From an uncultured Bacteroidales bacterium (GTDB lineage: Bacteria; Bacteroidota; Bacteroidia; Bacteroidales; UBA932), in contig CAJGBW010000030.1 of NCBI GenBank assembly GCA_904501835.1, forward strand, positions 1-19,289: a stretch of DNA of 19,289 bases, given 5' to 3'. The notes under the pieces were generated by a model, which ran no database searches, was not told the origin of the DNA, and worked only from the letters and a program-made list of their open reading frames with translations. A program made the translations under genes and the position numbers. Positions 1 through 8,538 of the stretch are shown here, piece by piece (the stretch's first letter is position 1; the number at the start of each line of letters is the position of its first letter).

Positions 1-341
1 AAAGAGAGCCTGAAACTACCCGTTATATCGCATCCATCCCCACCGTTTTTGACCAGAGTTTCATCCAAAGCGGAAAAGTGGGAGAAAGCATTGTGAGCGT
101 ACGCGAGAAAGACGGAAAATGGTATGTGGGTGGTCTGACCAACTGGGACAGCCGCGAAGTAAGCGTTGATTTTTCTTTCCTGCCCGAGGGCAAATGGACG
201 GCCTCTATTTACCAAGATGGTGTCAATGCTGACCGCTTCGGACAAGACTACCGTATGTCTAAAAAAGAGGTAGATAACAGCAGCAGCCTGACCATCCGAA
301 TGGCGCAGGGCGGTGGTTTTGCCATTATCCTTGAAAAATAA
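1..341 (+). CDS. GH97-family glycoside hydrolase (alpha-glucosidase/alpha-galactosidase type), C-terminal end only
   Basis: Partial gene running in from the left edge; the frame is open from base 3 to a TAA at 339-341, so only about 112 residues are visible. The visible end reads ...ETTRYIASIPTVFDQS..., then VSVREKDGKWYVGGLTNW, INADRFGQDYR-like text (here VNADRFGQDYR) and a final AQGGGFAIIL. This order matches the C-terminal beta-sandwich of GH97 enzymes (SusB-like), which cleave alpha-linked glucose or galactose from glycans in the periplasm of Bacteroidetes. The catalytic barrel lies outside the window, so the substrate cannot be judged. A GTG at 78 is in frame but is internal, not the start, because family-like sequence continues upstream of it. 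The next gene, tsaE, starts 2 bp after the stop, which suggests co-transcription. Family assignment is from remembered motif similarity. Confidence 0.8.
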   Translation, partial: REPETTRYIASIPTVFDQSFIQSGKVGESIVSVREKDGKWYVGGLTNWDSREVSVDFSFLPEGKWTASIYQDGVNADRFGQDYRMSKKEVDNSSSLTIRMAQGGGFAIILEK

Positions 342-343
342 AC

Positions 344-769
344 ATGGGAACGAACGAAATTATCATACGCTCGGCGCAAGCGCAAGATTTAGAGCAAGCA
401 GCTAGAGCTTTTCTTCAACAAATCGGCCCCGAGCGTCTGATTGCGTTTCATGCACCTATGGGGGCCGGAAAGACCACCTTCATCACCGCCATTTGTCGTG
501 CATTGGGGATTGAAGAGACGGTCTGCTCCCCCACTTTTACCTTGGTAAATGAATATATGCTGCCCAATGGAGAATCGGTCTATCACTTTGATTTTTACCG
601 ACTTAAGAATGCAGTAGAAGCCTTGGACATGGGCATCTATGATTATTGGGACAGCGGATTTCTCTGCTTGATGGAGTGGCCGGAAAATGTAGAAGAACTA
701 CTCCCGGAAGAAACGGTGGTCGTCAGGATTGAGGTTCAGCCGGACGGTTCGCGTCGAGTAAGTTTTTAA
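344..769 (+). CDS. tsaE: tRNA threonylcarbamoyladenosine biosynthesis ATPase TsaE
   Basis: 141 residues, the usual length for TsaE (YjeE). TsaE is the ATPase that works with TsaB and TsaD to make t6A at position 37 of ANN-decoding tRNAs in the cytoplasm. The P-loop is clear (residues 38-47, APMGAGKTTF). It is followed by SPTFTLVNEY and then HFDFYRL, the conserved Asp-containing segment of the family, and LMEWPENVEELLP, the typical C-terminal WPE block. The ATG lies 2 bp after the stop of the GH97 gene, so it is probably translated from the same message. Its last 47 bp overlap tail-to-tail with the 3' end of the minus-strand glycosyltransferase gene, with no room for a terminator between them. 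Confidence 0.95.
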   Translation: MGTNEIIIRSAQAQDLEQAARAFLQQIGPERLIAFHAPMGAGKTTFITAICRALGIEETVCSPTFTLVNEYMLPNGESVYHFDFYRLKNAVEALDMGIYDYWDSGFLCLMEWPENVEELLPEETVVVRIEVQPDGSRRVSF

Positions 770-1916
770 TATAGTGTTCATATTGGGCAGCCACCTTATC
801 CCAGGTGTAATGCTGCGCCACCCGCTCATACGCTTTTTCCACATATTGCGTCAATTGTTCCTCGGACGTTGCCAGACTGCGGTGTAGGCATGCCTCCAAT
901 GAATGAATATCTCCGGGTGCCACCCAAAACGCATAAGAGCCGAGCGCTTCATGATTGGAGCGCAGGTCGGAGGCAATGATGGGAATACGATAAGCGGCCG
1001 CCTCAAGCAAGGCGATGGAAAGGCCTTCGATGGATGAGGGCAGACAGAATACATCTGCTCTACGCAAGAGCGCCACTTTTTTCTCCCCGGACACCTCGCC
1101 CACATATTCTACATGGGGATTGGCGGCCATCATAGCCTTGATTTTTCTACCGTAGCGGGTCTTCAAATCCAAATTTCCTGCAATCAACAGGCGGGCTTCC
1201 GTATGAGAAGAGGCTTGTTCGGAGGCGAGTTGTACATTTTCAAACGCACGAATCAGCAAGTCCACATTTTTTTCGGGAGAAATACGGCCCATATATAATA
1301 AGGTACGCGCGGGCGCGAGAGGCGCAGAGGCGGGCGACGCGTTAAGCGCAGAATCGGGAACGAGGGCGGCGGGAGCGGGCGCAGAGGCGGGAACGGGCAA
1401 ATTGACCGCAGAAGGTATGGTCTGGACCTTCCCTTCGGCATCATAATGGTTCAGATACCAATCCGTTTGCTCTTGACTGCACAAGACAATATGTTTATGA
1501 CGACGAGCCGCACGCTCTTCCATTTTCCGCAACAGCCATTGCTCCAAACGGTTATATTTGCTTCGTTTCCATTCAAAGCCGTGCCCCATCAACAAGGTAG
1601 GAACGCCTTTTTTCTCTGCCATATACGCCCAGACAGCACTCGGCCACACATTGTAATGAATCAACTGGCAACCTGCTTTCAATGCGGCGCGGGTAGCACG
1701 ATAAGAAGCGACTATCTTACAAAAATACGGACTGCGGGGAGCCTTGACATAGACCACTTTGACATCCCCATGAAAGCGCACCGAATCACGGGTACTTTCA
1801 CAAAACACAATGACCTCGTGCCCCATTTTTGCCAAACGCTCCGACAGGTGCAGCATCCAATTTTCTATTCCGCCGACAGAATAAATATCGCGACCGCCTA
1901 TAAATGCCAGTTTCAT
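723..1916 (-). CDS. Glycosyltransferase family 4 protein with Ala/Pro-rich insertion
   Basis: 397 residues from the ATG at 1916 (start residues MKLAFIGGRDIYSVGG). A longer frame reaches 2024 but would run deep into the radical SAM gene; the 1916 ATG makes a 4-bp ATGA overlap with that gene's TGA, the usual coupling in this operon. N-terminal GT-B domain has the glycine-rich GGIENW motif (15-20) and HxEV-type strand; the C-terminal domain has YMGRISPEKN (about 208-217) and the EX7E motif (E297...E305, SSIEGLSIALLE) that binds the sugar nucleotide in GT4 retaining enzymes. Acceptor and sugar are unknown. Residues 174-204 are almost only A, P, S, L and V, lie exactly between the two Rossmann domains, and are encoded by a GC-rich island (see repeat entry). 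The gene is last in the mre operon and overlaps tsaE tail-to-tail by 47 bp. Confidence 0.9.
   Translation of the reverse strand: MKLAFIGGRDIYSVGGIENWMLHLSERLAKMGHEVIVFCESTRDSVRFHGDVKVVYVKAPRSPYFCKIVASYRATRAALKAGCQLIHYNVWPSAVWAYMAEKKGVPTLLMGHGFEWKRSKYNRLEQWLLRKMEERAARRHKHIVLCSQEQTDWYLNHYDAEGKVQTIPSAVNLPVPASAPAPAALVPDSALNASPASAPLAPARTLLYMGRISPEKNVDLLIRAFENVQLASEQASSHTEARLLIAGNLDLKTRYGRKIKAMMAANPHVEYVGEVSGEKKVALLRRADVFCLPSSIEGLSIALLEAAAYRIPIIASDLRSNHEALGSYAFWVAPGDIHSLEACLHRSLATSEEQLTQYVEKAYERVAQHYTWDKVAAQYEHYIKNLLDANRPAEPQS
1305..1397 (+). repeat. G-rich low-complexity island inside the first GT4 gene
   Basis: About 93 bp in frame, encoding residues 174-204 of the minus-strand glycosyltransferase. 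The plus strand is G-rich and T-poor, built of degenerate pieces such as cgcagaggcggg (at 1323-1334 and again at 1380-1391). The same 12-mer occurs in the island of the other glycosyltransferase gene at 3498-3509. The composition differs sharply from the flanking coding sequence. It falls at the inter-domain linker, where an insertion would be tolerated. I see no target-site duplication or terminal inverted repeat. Confidence 0.7.
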
Positions 1917-2872
1917 TTTAGCCTCCTTTTTAAGCGTTCTATTACCACCCACCAAGCCACTTGAATAAGATGACGTTTCATCGAGGGCGAAGCCATGCCT
2001 ATCATCCAGCAATTGCGACGACACTCCTTGACTTTACGACGGACTTCTTGGGCGCGCTGACTCTTCCAAAGGGTTTCAAAAGAATCCGCCTGCGCGAGAT
2101 TGCCCATTGAAAGCGCCTGACTCATGCCGTTGCAGGGAAGCACGTGTCCCCAGGGGTCCAAAAAGAAATGAGTCGTGCCGGCATAACAAGGCAAGGGACG
2201 CTTTTCTCCTCGCACATAAGCGGCCAACGCAGTATTGAAATAGGCCCGTGCCCACGATTTGGGAGAGTTTTCGGACAACATTTTTTCGGCCAACTGCTCC
2301 AAGGCTTTCGCCACAGACTCCTTATCGGAAATCACATTGTCGTGTTTGTGGAAATAAAACGAGTTGTGAGAAGCCGCCGTGGCAAATTCCACCTGCAATT
2401 CCTGGCTCAAACGATAGAGCGCCAGCATATCCTCGCTATTGGTTCCGGATAGGGTTATGCCGAATCCCAAATCCTTGCAGCCCAAATCTTTCAGGGCGCG
2501 CAAAGTCCTCATTCCGTGCTGAAAACCTCCCTCCACACCGCGTAATTGGTCATTTTTCTCTTCCATACCTTCCAAACTGATACGGAAGCCCAATTGTGGA
2601 TATTTTTGAGCCAAAGCAACGATGCGTTCTGTGTACCAACCATTGGTCGAGAAAACCACGCGCTTACTTTTTCGCACCAAAATGGCGGTAATTTCTTCAA
2701 TATCTTCTCTTTCAAACGGCTCTCCCCCCGTCACATTGATAGAAGAAAGTTTCGGCAATTTTTCCAATAATTCAGGCTTAAACTCTTCTTCCACACGCGT
2801 AGGATGTTGCCAAATCGAACACATTCGGCAACGCATAGGGCAGCGATAAGTGAGAATAATTGAAGCGTCCAT
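1913..2872 (-). CDS. Radical SAM protein with C-terminal cysteine region (SPASM-like)
   Basis: 319 residues from the ATG at 2872; the frame is open further upstream but that part overlaps the preceding glycosyltransferase gene, whose stop lies 4 bp before this ATG. The N-terminus carries the radical SAM cluster motif CPMRCRMC (C11, C15, C18; CxxxCxxC), followed by the SAM-contact motif VTGGEPF (about 64-70). The C-terminal part has further cysteines (LPCYAG, VLPCNGM, ECRRNCW), resembling the auxiliary Fe-S cluster region of SPASM/twitch proteins. Such enzymes do radical chemistry on peptides, lipids or sugars; the substrate here is unknown. Being placed between two glycosyltransferases suggests a role in making or modifying a glycan or glycolipid (inference). 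Its TGA overlaps the ATG of the downstream glycosyltransferase by 4 bp. Confidence 0.88.
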   Translation of the reverse strand: MDASIILTYRCPMRCRMCSIWQHPTRVEEEFKPELLEKLPKLSSINVTGGEPFEREDIEEITAILVRKSKRVVFSTNGWYTERIVALAQKYPQLGFRISLEGMEEKNDQLRGVEGGFQHGMRTLRALKDLGCKDLGFGITLSGTNSEDMLALYRLSQELQVEFATAASHNSFYFHKHDNVISDKESVAKALEQLAEKMLSENSPKSWARAYFNTALAAYVRGEKRPLPCYAGTTHFFLDPWGHVLPCNGMSQALSMGNLAQADSFETLWKSQRAQEVRRKVKECRRNCWMIGMASPSMKRHLIQVAWWVVIERLKRRLK

Positions 2873-2876
2873 CGTC

Positions 2877-3917
2877 TTATTTGAGTATTTCCTGATAAAG
2901 TTCAAGCAGTTTTTGGGCCGTACTCTCCAAGCCATAGCCCAAGGACAACAATATCTCACGAGAAGCCCCCTCGCCACGCTCTTTTGTCAAGATTTTCTCC
3001 GCAGCCGCACCCAGTCCCTCCTCGCTGAAATCAGCCACCACACAAGACGGACAATGCTGGGACAGATAAGGCAAATCCCCCACAGCTGTCGCCACCACAG
3101 GTCGGTTACACATCAGACATTCTTTGACGGCATTGGGCGAGCCCTCAAAATCGCTGCACAACAAATACATTTCGGCTGCATTGAAATAGAGCGGCATCTT
3201 CTCCGGATCGACAGAACGCAATTTCAGCGGCTCGACACGGGGATATTTTGTTTTCAAGTGCGAAAGTACAGCATCAAATCGATCTTCTCGTTTCTGATGA
3301 CGCGCACGGAGATTGGAGTCGATAAAGAGGATATATTGTTTTTCTTCCTCCAACCCCAGGCATTGCTTGGCTTCGGATTGAGGAATGGGGATAAACATAG
3401 ACGAATCGCAGCCGTTGGGAATCACGCGCACTTTCTTGCAATAGCATTTCCCGAAAATAGGGAAAGCGGACGGGGAAAGAGCCTGCGGAGCGGAAGACGC
3501 AGAGGCGGGTGCGAGAGCGACGGGGGCGGAAGACGGTGCGGAAGACGGCGCGGATTTGAAAATAATGCGGCGGAAGAAAGGCGCCAAAAGGTAAAAAGCC
3601 CCCCATCCCCATTCGCGTTTCACCTCATTTTGATACGACAGAATGGAAGGGGTGAACAAAGGCGCACAAGTCATCCACAACAAAATACCGGACAAGGCGT
3701 GATGCGCGTGCAAAAGGTCATAACGATGGGTAAGCAAATGCCATAGCAAGCGGAAATAGGCGGAAATATAACGCAACAGCGAGCCGCGGCCATTCACATA
3801 AAAGACCGAACACTCCACCCCCTGAGCGCGCAGAGACTCCACCTGCGATTGGACAAAAGTACCAAAGGCGGGATGCTCCGGCGTGGGATAATTGGTGGTA
3901 ATGTGCAGGACTCTCAT
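2877..3917 (-). CDS. Glycosyltransferase family 4 protein with Ala/Ser/Pro-rich insertion
   Basis: 346 residues, starting MRVLHITTNYPTPEHPAFG, a typical N-terminus of GT4 GT-B enzymes. The C-terminal domain contains VIPNGCD (about 166-171) and a DFEGSPNAVKECLM segment with the EX7E pair E258...E266, followed by RPVVATAVGDLP, which is typical for the nucleotide-sugar side of this family. Residues 122-152 are a low-complexity A/S/P/L run between the two domains, encoded by a GC-rich island like that of the other glycosyltransferase in this operon. The ATG overlaps the rodA stop (ATGA), and the stop lies 4 bp before the radical SAM gene, so it belongs to the same transcript as the elongation genes. 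Acceptor unknown; a cell-envelope glycan is the natural guess from context. Confidence 0.9.
   Translation of the reverse strand: MRVLHITTNYPTPEHPAFGTFVQSQVESLRAQGVECSVFYVNGRGSLLRYISAYFRLLWHLLTHRYDLLHAHHALSGILLWMTCAPLFTPSILSYQNEVKREWGWGAFYLLAPFFRRIIFKSAPSSAPSSAPVALAPASASSAPQALSPSAFPIFGKCYCKKVRVIPNGCDSSMFIPIPQSEAKQCLGLEEEKQYILFIDSNLRARHQKREDRFDAVLSHLKTKYPRVEPLKLRSVDPEKMPLYFNAAEMYLLCSDFEGSPNAVKECLMCNRPVVATAVGDLPYLSQHCPSCVVADFSEEGLGAAAEKILTKERGEGASREILLSLGYGLESTAQKLLELYQEILK
3462..3554 (+). repeat. G-rich low-complexity island inside the second GT4 gene
   Basis: About 93 bp, in frame, encoding residues 122-152 of the minus-strand gene. The plus strand is rich in G and poor in T, with repeated short pieces (ggaagacg, gcggaagac, cgcagaggcggg at 3498-3509). 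The 12-mer is identical to two sites in the other glycosyltransferase gene, and all three read PASA in the encoded protein. The island is about the same length as that at 1305-1397 and also falls between the two GT-B domains. Confidence 0.7.
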
Positions 3918-5365
3918 AAGAAATACTTCTTTTCGTTACGACACAACGACACAAAGATAAAAATCATTACGGTAAAAGCCCAAAGCGATGAGCCTCCATA
4001 ACTGACCAGAGGCAGCGGAATACCAATCACCGGCATAAGTCCTATGGTCATTCCGATATTGACAACCAAGTGCATGAAGATGATGGAGGCGACACAATAG
4101 CCATAAATCCGCGTAAACTTCTCACGGGAATTTTCCGAACGCATAATGATACGCCAGATCAAAAGCACATAGAGCAAAATCGTCAATACACTCCCCAGAA
4201 AACCCCATTCCTCTCCTATGGTGCAGAAGATAAAATCCGTACTCTGCTCCGGCACAAAGCCGTAGGAAGATTGGGTTCCCTGCAAATAGCCTTTGCCCGT
4301 CAAGCCGCCGGAACCAATGGCAATCATGGATTGGCGCACATTGTATCCTGCACCCGCAGGATCGTTTTTCATGCCCAGCAAAACCTCAATACGGGTGCGC
4401 TGGTGCTGTTGCAGGACTTTTTCAAAAATAAAAGGAACAGACAAGGTGATGATGACAGCCAGGACAACCGCCACAGAAGCAAGCATCTTGAAACTGTTTT
4501 TTTCCTGATAACCCTTAATCACAAAACCGATGACACAGGCCGCTGCCGCCACCCACAACACATACATAGGATTCAACCACGACAAAAAGGCGTAGGTGCG
4601 ACAAGCGTAGGGCAAGAAAGAGAGAATGATACAGAGCGGTAGATAAAGGGAAAATATCCATTTTATCTTGTTGCGTTCAATGCTGACACAGAGAGCAATC
4701 ACGGCAAGAGCCATCAGAAGGGCCGTATAGGGAGAGGCGGTCAAGGTAAGAATAAATATAACCACCACCATAAAAGCGATGAAGAGCAACCACCCTGAAA
4801 GTCCTTCCCGATAAAGCATAAAGAAGAAAGACAGGTACACCAAGGCGGTTCCGGTCTCATTTTCCGCTACGATTACCAACATGGGTACAAAAATCAGAGC
4901 CAGCGTCAAAAAGAAATCGCGGGTGTTGGACAAACGATAGGTATAACGGCTCATAAATTTCGCCAACATGAGCGAAGTCGTGATTTTGGAAAGTTCCGCT
5001 GGCTGAAAACTGATAGGCCCCAGGACAAACCACGAATGAGAACCACGGGTGCTGGCTCCTAAAAAGATAACGGCAACCAAGAGAAATCCGACACAGACAT
5101 AGGCCAGGGGAGCCAGGGTCTCAAAGGCTCGGAATGGAATGACAAAAAGCACCAGCGAGCCCAAAGCCAAAGCCGTCAAAATCCAGACAAACTGTTTGCC
5201 ACTACGCAAAGACCATGAAAAAATCGAACGGACATTTTCAGGGTCGTACTCCGACGCATAGATATTGAGCCAGCCCACCAAAATCAAGGCGAGATAAAGC
5301 CCCACGATGCGCCAATCAATGTTGGTCAAAAGATTTCGTCCTCTTATATCGCCCGCCCCGTTCAT
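3914..5365 (-). CDS. rodA: RodA, SEDS peptidoglycan glycosyltransferase of the elongasome
   Basis: 483 residues, an inner-membrane protein with about ten or more hydrophobic helices. RodA polymerises lipid II into glycan strands during side-wall growth, together with PBP2. Family marks: GSHSWFVLGP-ISFQPAELSK (about 108-126), AENETGTALV (168-176), the long extracellular loop GAGYNVRQSMIAIGSGG (338-354), EQSTDFIFCTIGEEWGF (373-389) with the conserved Asp of the TDFIF motif, and IPLPLVSYGGSS (449-460). It is longer than the E. coli protein (about 370), mainly through an extended middle membrane region around residues 190-300. The ATG overlaps the mrdA stop (ATGA) and its own stop overlaps the start of the glycosyltransferase gene, giving translational coupling on both sides. 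Confidence 0.96.
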   Translation of the reverse strand: MNGAGDIRGRNLLTNIDWRIVGLYLALILVGWLNIYASEYDPENVRSIFSWSLRSGKQFVWILTALALGSLVLFVIPFRAFETLAPLAYVCVGFLLVAVIFLGASTRGSHSWFVLGPISFQPAELSKITTSLMLAKFMSRYTYRLSNTRDFFLTLALIFVPMLVIVAENETGTALVYLSFFFMLYREGLSGWLLFIAFMVVVIFILTLTASPYTALLMALAVIALCVSIERNKIKWIFSLYLPLCIILSFLPYACRTYAFLSWLNPMYVLWVAAAACVIGFVIKGYQEKNSFKMLASVAVVLAVIITLSVPFIFEKVLQQHQRTRIEVLLGMKNDPAGAGYNVRQSMIAIGSGGLTGKGYLQGTQSSYGFVPEQSTDFIFCTIGEEWGFLGSVLTILLYVLLIWRIIMRSENSREKFTRIYGYCVASIIFMHLVVNIGMTIGLMPVIGIPLPLVSYGGSSLWAFTVMIFIFVSLCRNEKKYFL

Positions 5366-7203
5366 TTTTTCTTCGTTTTATTCATGAGATTACCTTCCAA
5401 CATCCGCTGTTCCAGATAATCGCGGCTGATGGTCCCGTTGAGGTATTTTTCCACCAACAAAGATGCAATCGGAGCCGCCCAAGTCGCGCCGAACCCCCCA
5501 TTTTCAATATAGGCAGCCACCGCTATTTTGGGATTCTCCTTGGGTGCAAAACAGATAAAGACGGAATGGTCATCGCCGTGAGGATTCTGGGCTGTTCCCG
5601 TCTTTCCGCAGATTTCCAAACCTTCCACCGCTGCCACAGAAGCCGTTCCGCCGCTGCCATAACCCGAATTGACCGCCCTGTACATACCCGGAATAATGGT
5701 GCTGAAATGAGCCGTATCCACCTGGGTATAGTGACGGGTCTTGTATTTGGCGTCGATACTCACCTGCTCGCTGTCCTTTACAATATGAGGGGTGTAATAA
5801 AAACCCCGATTGGCTATGGTCGCACAAAGATTCGCCAGATGCAAAGGCGTGCAGCCGATTTCTCCCTGTCCGATAGACAATGAAATGACCGTATGGGCCT
5901 TCCAACCTTTTTTTCCGTAATAACGGTCGTAATAACTGGACTGGGGAATAAAGCCGCTTAATTCTGACGGAAAATCACTGCCCAGACGCTGCCCGAAGCC
6001 AAAAGAACTGACCATCTCGCGCCATTTTGTAAATCCCTCGGCCACCGTTTCATATTGAGGATTTTCAATCAAATCACGAAAAACATAACAGAAATAGGCA
6101 TTGCAGGACATCATCACCGACTCCTCCAAATCCAAGGGAGAACGGTGTTCGTGGCAGCCCAAGGTGTTGCGCCCGAAATGATATCCCATTTGACAAGGAT
6201 ATTTCGTCGTGGGCTTTACCACCCCCTCCTGCAAACCAATCAAGCCATTGACCAACTTAAATACGGAACCGGGCGGATAAGAAGCTTGCACCGCGCGATT
6301 AAACATGGGCTTATAGGGATTGGAAACGATGTCTTTATAGTGACTACCGATATCCGCCAACTGCGCCACGTCGATACCGGGGCTGGATACAAGGGTGAGG
6401 ATTTCGCCGGTTGACGGTTCTATCGCCACGAGCGAACCCACCTTGTTCTGCATGAGTTGCTGACCATAATTTTGGAGTTCCGCATCAATGGTCGTCACAA
6501 TATCGCTTCCTGAAATGGCGTCCGTATCTGCCTCACCGCCCTGATAAGGAGCACCGATTCTGTTTTTGGAGTCACGATAAAAAATCTTCTCACCTTTGAC
6601 CCCTCGTAGCCATTTTTCGCAGGTTGCTTCTATACCTGTCTTGCCAGCATAGTCGCCACTTTTATATTCGGGATGATTCTTGATATAGGCGGCATCGACC
6701 TCGCTGACATAGCCCAACAGATTGCCACCTGCATTATAGGGATAGGCCCTTAAACTACGCGCCTGCCCTGAAAAACCGGGAAAGCGATAGGCAATTTCTT
6801 CAAAACGAAGGTATTGTTCCTGCGGAATTTTGGGGAACATCACCACGCTGCGATATCCGATTTTGCGTCTCACTCTCGGCTGTTTGTAATAAGCCATTTT
6901 CTCCTTGATCTGCGCGACCTCTACCCCCAAGGCCTGACTGAGCGCAAGGGTATCAAAGGCTTCTACGGCAGAGGGGGTGCAATGAAAATCATAACAGATT
7001 TTGTTGCTCACTAAAATCTTCCCGTTTCTATCATAGATAATCCCTCGCAAAGGATAGATGGGAATATGCACCATGGAGTTGTTCTGGGCATCGATTTTAT
7101 AACTGTCGTCAACAATCTGGATATAGAAGATTCTACCGCACAAAATCAAGGCTGCCACCACCAGGCCCAGCAAAAGCTTGATATGTCTTTTGGAATCCGT
7201 CAT
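5362..7203 (-). CDS. mrdA: Penicillin-binding protein 2 (elongasome transpeptidase)
   Basis: 613 residues, normal for PBP2. It crosslinks the peptides of new peptidoglycan in the periplasm and activates RodA. One N-terminal membrane anchor (about 9-30) is followed by the pedestal/dimerisation domain (PLRGIIYDRNG at 51-61, YAGKTGIE at 185-192), and the transpeptidase domain with all three active-site motifs: SVFK (S313, K316), SCN (366-368) and KTG (534-536). The first KTG-like text at 188-190 is the conserved AGKTG motif of the N-terminal domain, not the catalytic one. Start and stop both make ATGA overlaps, with mreD upstream and rodA downstream. Expected target of mecillinam-type beta-lactams from family knowledge. 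Confidence 0.97.
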   Translation of the reverse strand: MTDSKRHIKLLLGLVVAALILCGRIFYIQIVDDSYKIDAQNNSMVHIPIYPLRGIIYDRNGKILVSNKICYDFHCTPSAVEAFDTLALSQALGVEVAQIKEKMAYYKQPRVRRKIGYRSVVMFPKIPQEQYLRFEEIAYRFPGFSGQARSLRAYPYNAGGNLLGYVSEVDAAYIKNHPEYKSGDYAGKTGIEATCEKWLRGVKGEKIFYRDSKNRIGAPYQGGEADTDAISGSDIVTTIDAELQNYGQQLMQNKVGSLVAIEPSTGEILTLVSSPGIDVAQLADIGSHYKDIVSNPYKPMFNRAVQASYPPGSVFKLVNGLIGLQEGVVKPTTKYPCQMGYHFGRNTLGCHEHRSPLDLEESVMMSCNAYFCYVFRDLIENPQYETVAEGFTKWREMVSSFGFGQRLGSDFPSELSGFIPQSSYYDRYYGKKGWKAHTVISLSIGQGEIGCTPLHLANLCATIANRGFYYTPHIVKDSEQVSIDAKYKTRHYTQVDTAHFSTIIPGMYRAVNSGYGSGGTASVAAVEGLEICGKTGTAQNPHGDDHSVFICFAPKENPKIAVAAYIENGGFGATWAAPIASLLVEKYLNGTISRDYLEQRMLEGNLMNKTKKK

Positions 7204-7706
7204 TTCTCAAGAAAAGCATACAACACGCCCATTCCCAACAGGAGATTGACCGGCAGAGATATCAGAAAAGTTTGCAGACAAGGGACAAAATCACGGACGC
7301 CGGCTGCATCCACCGTGATATAGAGCACAAGGAAAAGGGCCTCAAACAAAAAGGCTGCTCCAAATACCAGACCCACACCCCATTTGCGCCAGGAAAGCGG
7401 CTCTCCGCGCGTAATGAGTTCTTCGTTGAAGAGTTTCGCGAAAATAAAATTTCGTGCGTAAGCCAAAGGAAGCAAGGAAAAAGCATTCAGTCCCAACAGA
7501 CCATCTCCGAAAAAGTCCACGAAAAGGCCGATAAAAAAGGCCGACAGCATGCATTTGAGGGTGGACATGGAGGTCGGAAGACAAATCAACATGGCGGGCA
7601 AAAGGCTGATGACGCAATAAGAGCCAAACTGAAAGATCTGACAGATTACCACCTGCAAGAACAACATCAGCACAAAGGCAAAGGATATATTACGACCGCT
7701 ATTCAT
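7200..7706 (-). CDS. mreD: Rod shape-determining protein MreD
   Basis: 168 residues from the ATG at 7706. A TTG at 7721 would add five residues, but the ATG has a GGAAA stretch just before it and overlaps the mreC end by only 8 bp, so I prefer it. The protein is very hydrophobic with five to six predicted membrane helices and few charged residues, which fits MreD, the small membrane partner that links MreC/MreB with the RodA-PBP2 synthase. Sequence conservation in MreD is low, so the call rests mainly on position between mreC and mrdA plus size and hydrophobicity. Its stop overlaps the mrdA start (ATGA). Confidence 0.88.
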   Translation of the reverse strand: MNSGRNISFAFVLMLFLQVVICQIFQFGSYCVISLLPAMLICLPTSMSTLKCMLSAFFIGLFVDFFGDGLLGLNAFSLLPLAYARNFIFAKLFNEELITRGEPLSWRKWGVGLVFGAAFLFEALFLVLYITVDAAGVRDFVPCLQTFLISLPVNLLLGMGVLYAFLEK

Positions 7707-8517
7707 TTTCCAACTGTTCAATTTCGTCTTGCCAAGTCTTGCTGACTATGGTTACATATCGAAGATAATACGGGTCTTCATAGAGAAGGACTTCCACATT
7801 TTGGGTACCGTCTGAAGAAATGGTGGATTTGCCGCACTCGCCCAAGGGAATATCGGAAGGGAAAGCGCCGGAAAAAGAACTTGAATACAACACGCTCCCC
7901 TCCGGAACAGGAATATGATGAGGAATGGAACGAAGCGTCGCCGTTTTGTAAGATAGGCCCTCCCATACCAAAGGACCGACAACGCCTGCACTGTCCACTC
8001 GGGCAATCACCGTCATACCGGCATTGAAAAAGGAACGTACATAACTATAATGTTTGCTGACGGCATCCACCACACCGACTACGCCTCTGGGGGTAATCAC
8101 GCCATTGCCGACACGAACCCCTGCCTGCTCTCCCCGATTCAAAATATAATAACTGTGCTGTCCTTTGAATTGATGCTTGACGATTTCTGCCTGCATATAT
8201 TGCCACTCATTCGGATGAGCGGGCTGCATAGAAGAAAAAGTCGGATACTGTGCCAGAGATTGAGTCTTGTACGCCTCGATTTGTTGCTGCAAAAACTGGT
8301 TTTCGTCTGCCAAAAGTTTATTTTCCTGACGAAGATTTCGATATTGATTGATATCCTCCACCACGCCCCATACCGCCGCTGTGATGCTGTTGGCACCCTT
8401 GGCCAGCCAAGTTCGCTGAAGTTCGGCATTATAGGAAATCATAGCAAGTGCAGCCACTTCCAATATGATGAAGGCGGCTGCATCTATCAAATGATTTCGA
8501 GTTCTTCCGACGGACAT
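7699..8517 (-). CDS. mreC: Rod shape-determining protein MreC
   Basis: 272 residues. The N-terminus has one membrane helix (about 11-30), then a coiled-coil stretch (about 55-85; RQENKLLADENQFLQQQIEA), then two small beta-barrel domains with conserved features: YYILNRGEQAGVRVGNGVI-type strand, VVGVVDAVSKHYSYVRS, and a later PEGSVLYSSSFSG region. MreC is the periplasmic scaffold that binds and activates PBP2. The ATG at 8517 follows the mreB stop by 21 bp, and the gene end overlaps mreD. Confidence 0.95.
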   Translation of the reverse strand: MSVGRTRNHLIDAAAFIILEVAALAMISYNAELQRTWLAKGANSITAAVWGVVEDINQYRNLRQENKLLADENQFLQQQIEAYKTQSLAQYPTFSSMQPAHPNEWQYMQAEIVKHQFKGQHSYYILNRGEQAGVRVGNGVITPRGVVGVVDAVSKHYSYVRSFFNAGMTVIARVDSAGVVGPLVWEGLSYKTATLRSIPHHIPVPEGSVLYSSSFSGAFPSDIPLGECGKSTISSDGTQNVEVLLYEDPYYLRYVTIVSKTWQDEIEQLENE

Positions 8518-8538
8518 GAGGACTCTTTTGTTGAGAGA

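Noticed and set aside
1446..1964. 172-codon open frame on the plus strand opposite the first glycosyltransferase
   Set aside because: Shadow frame of a conserved GT4 gene; no start context or domain.
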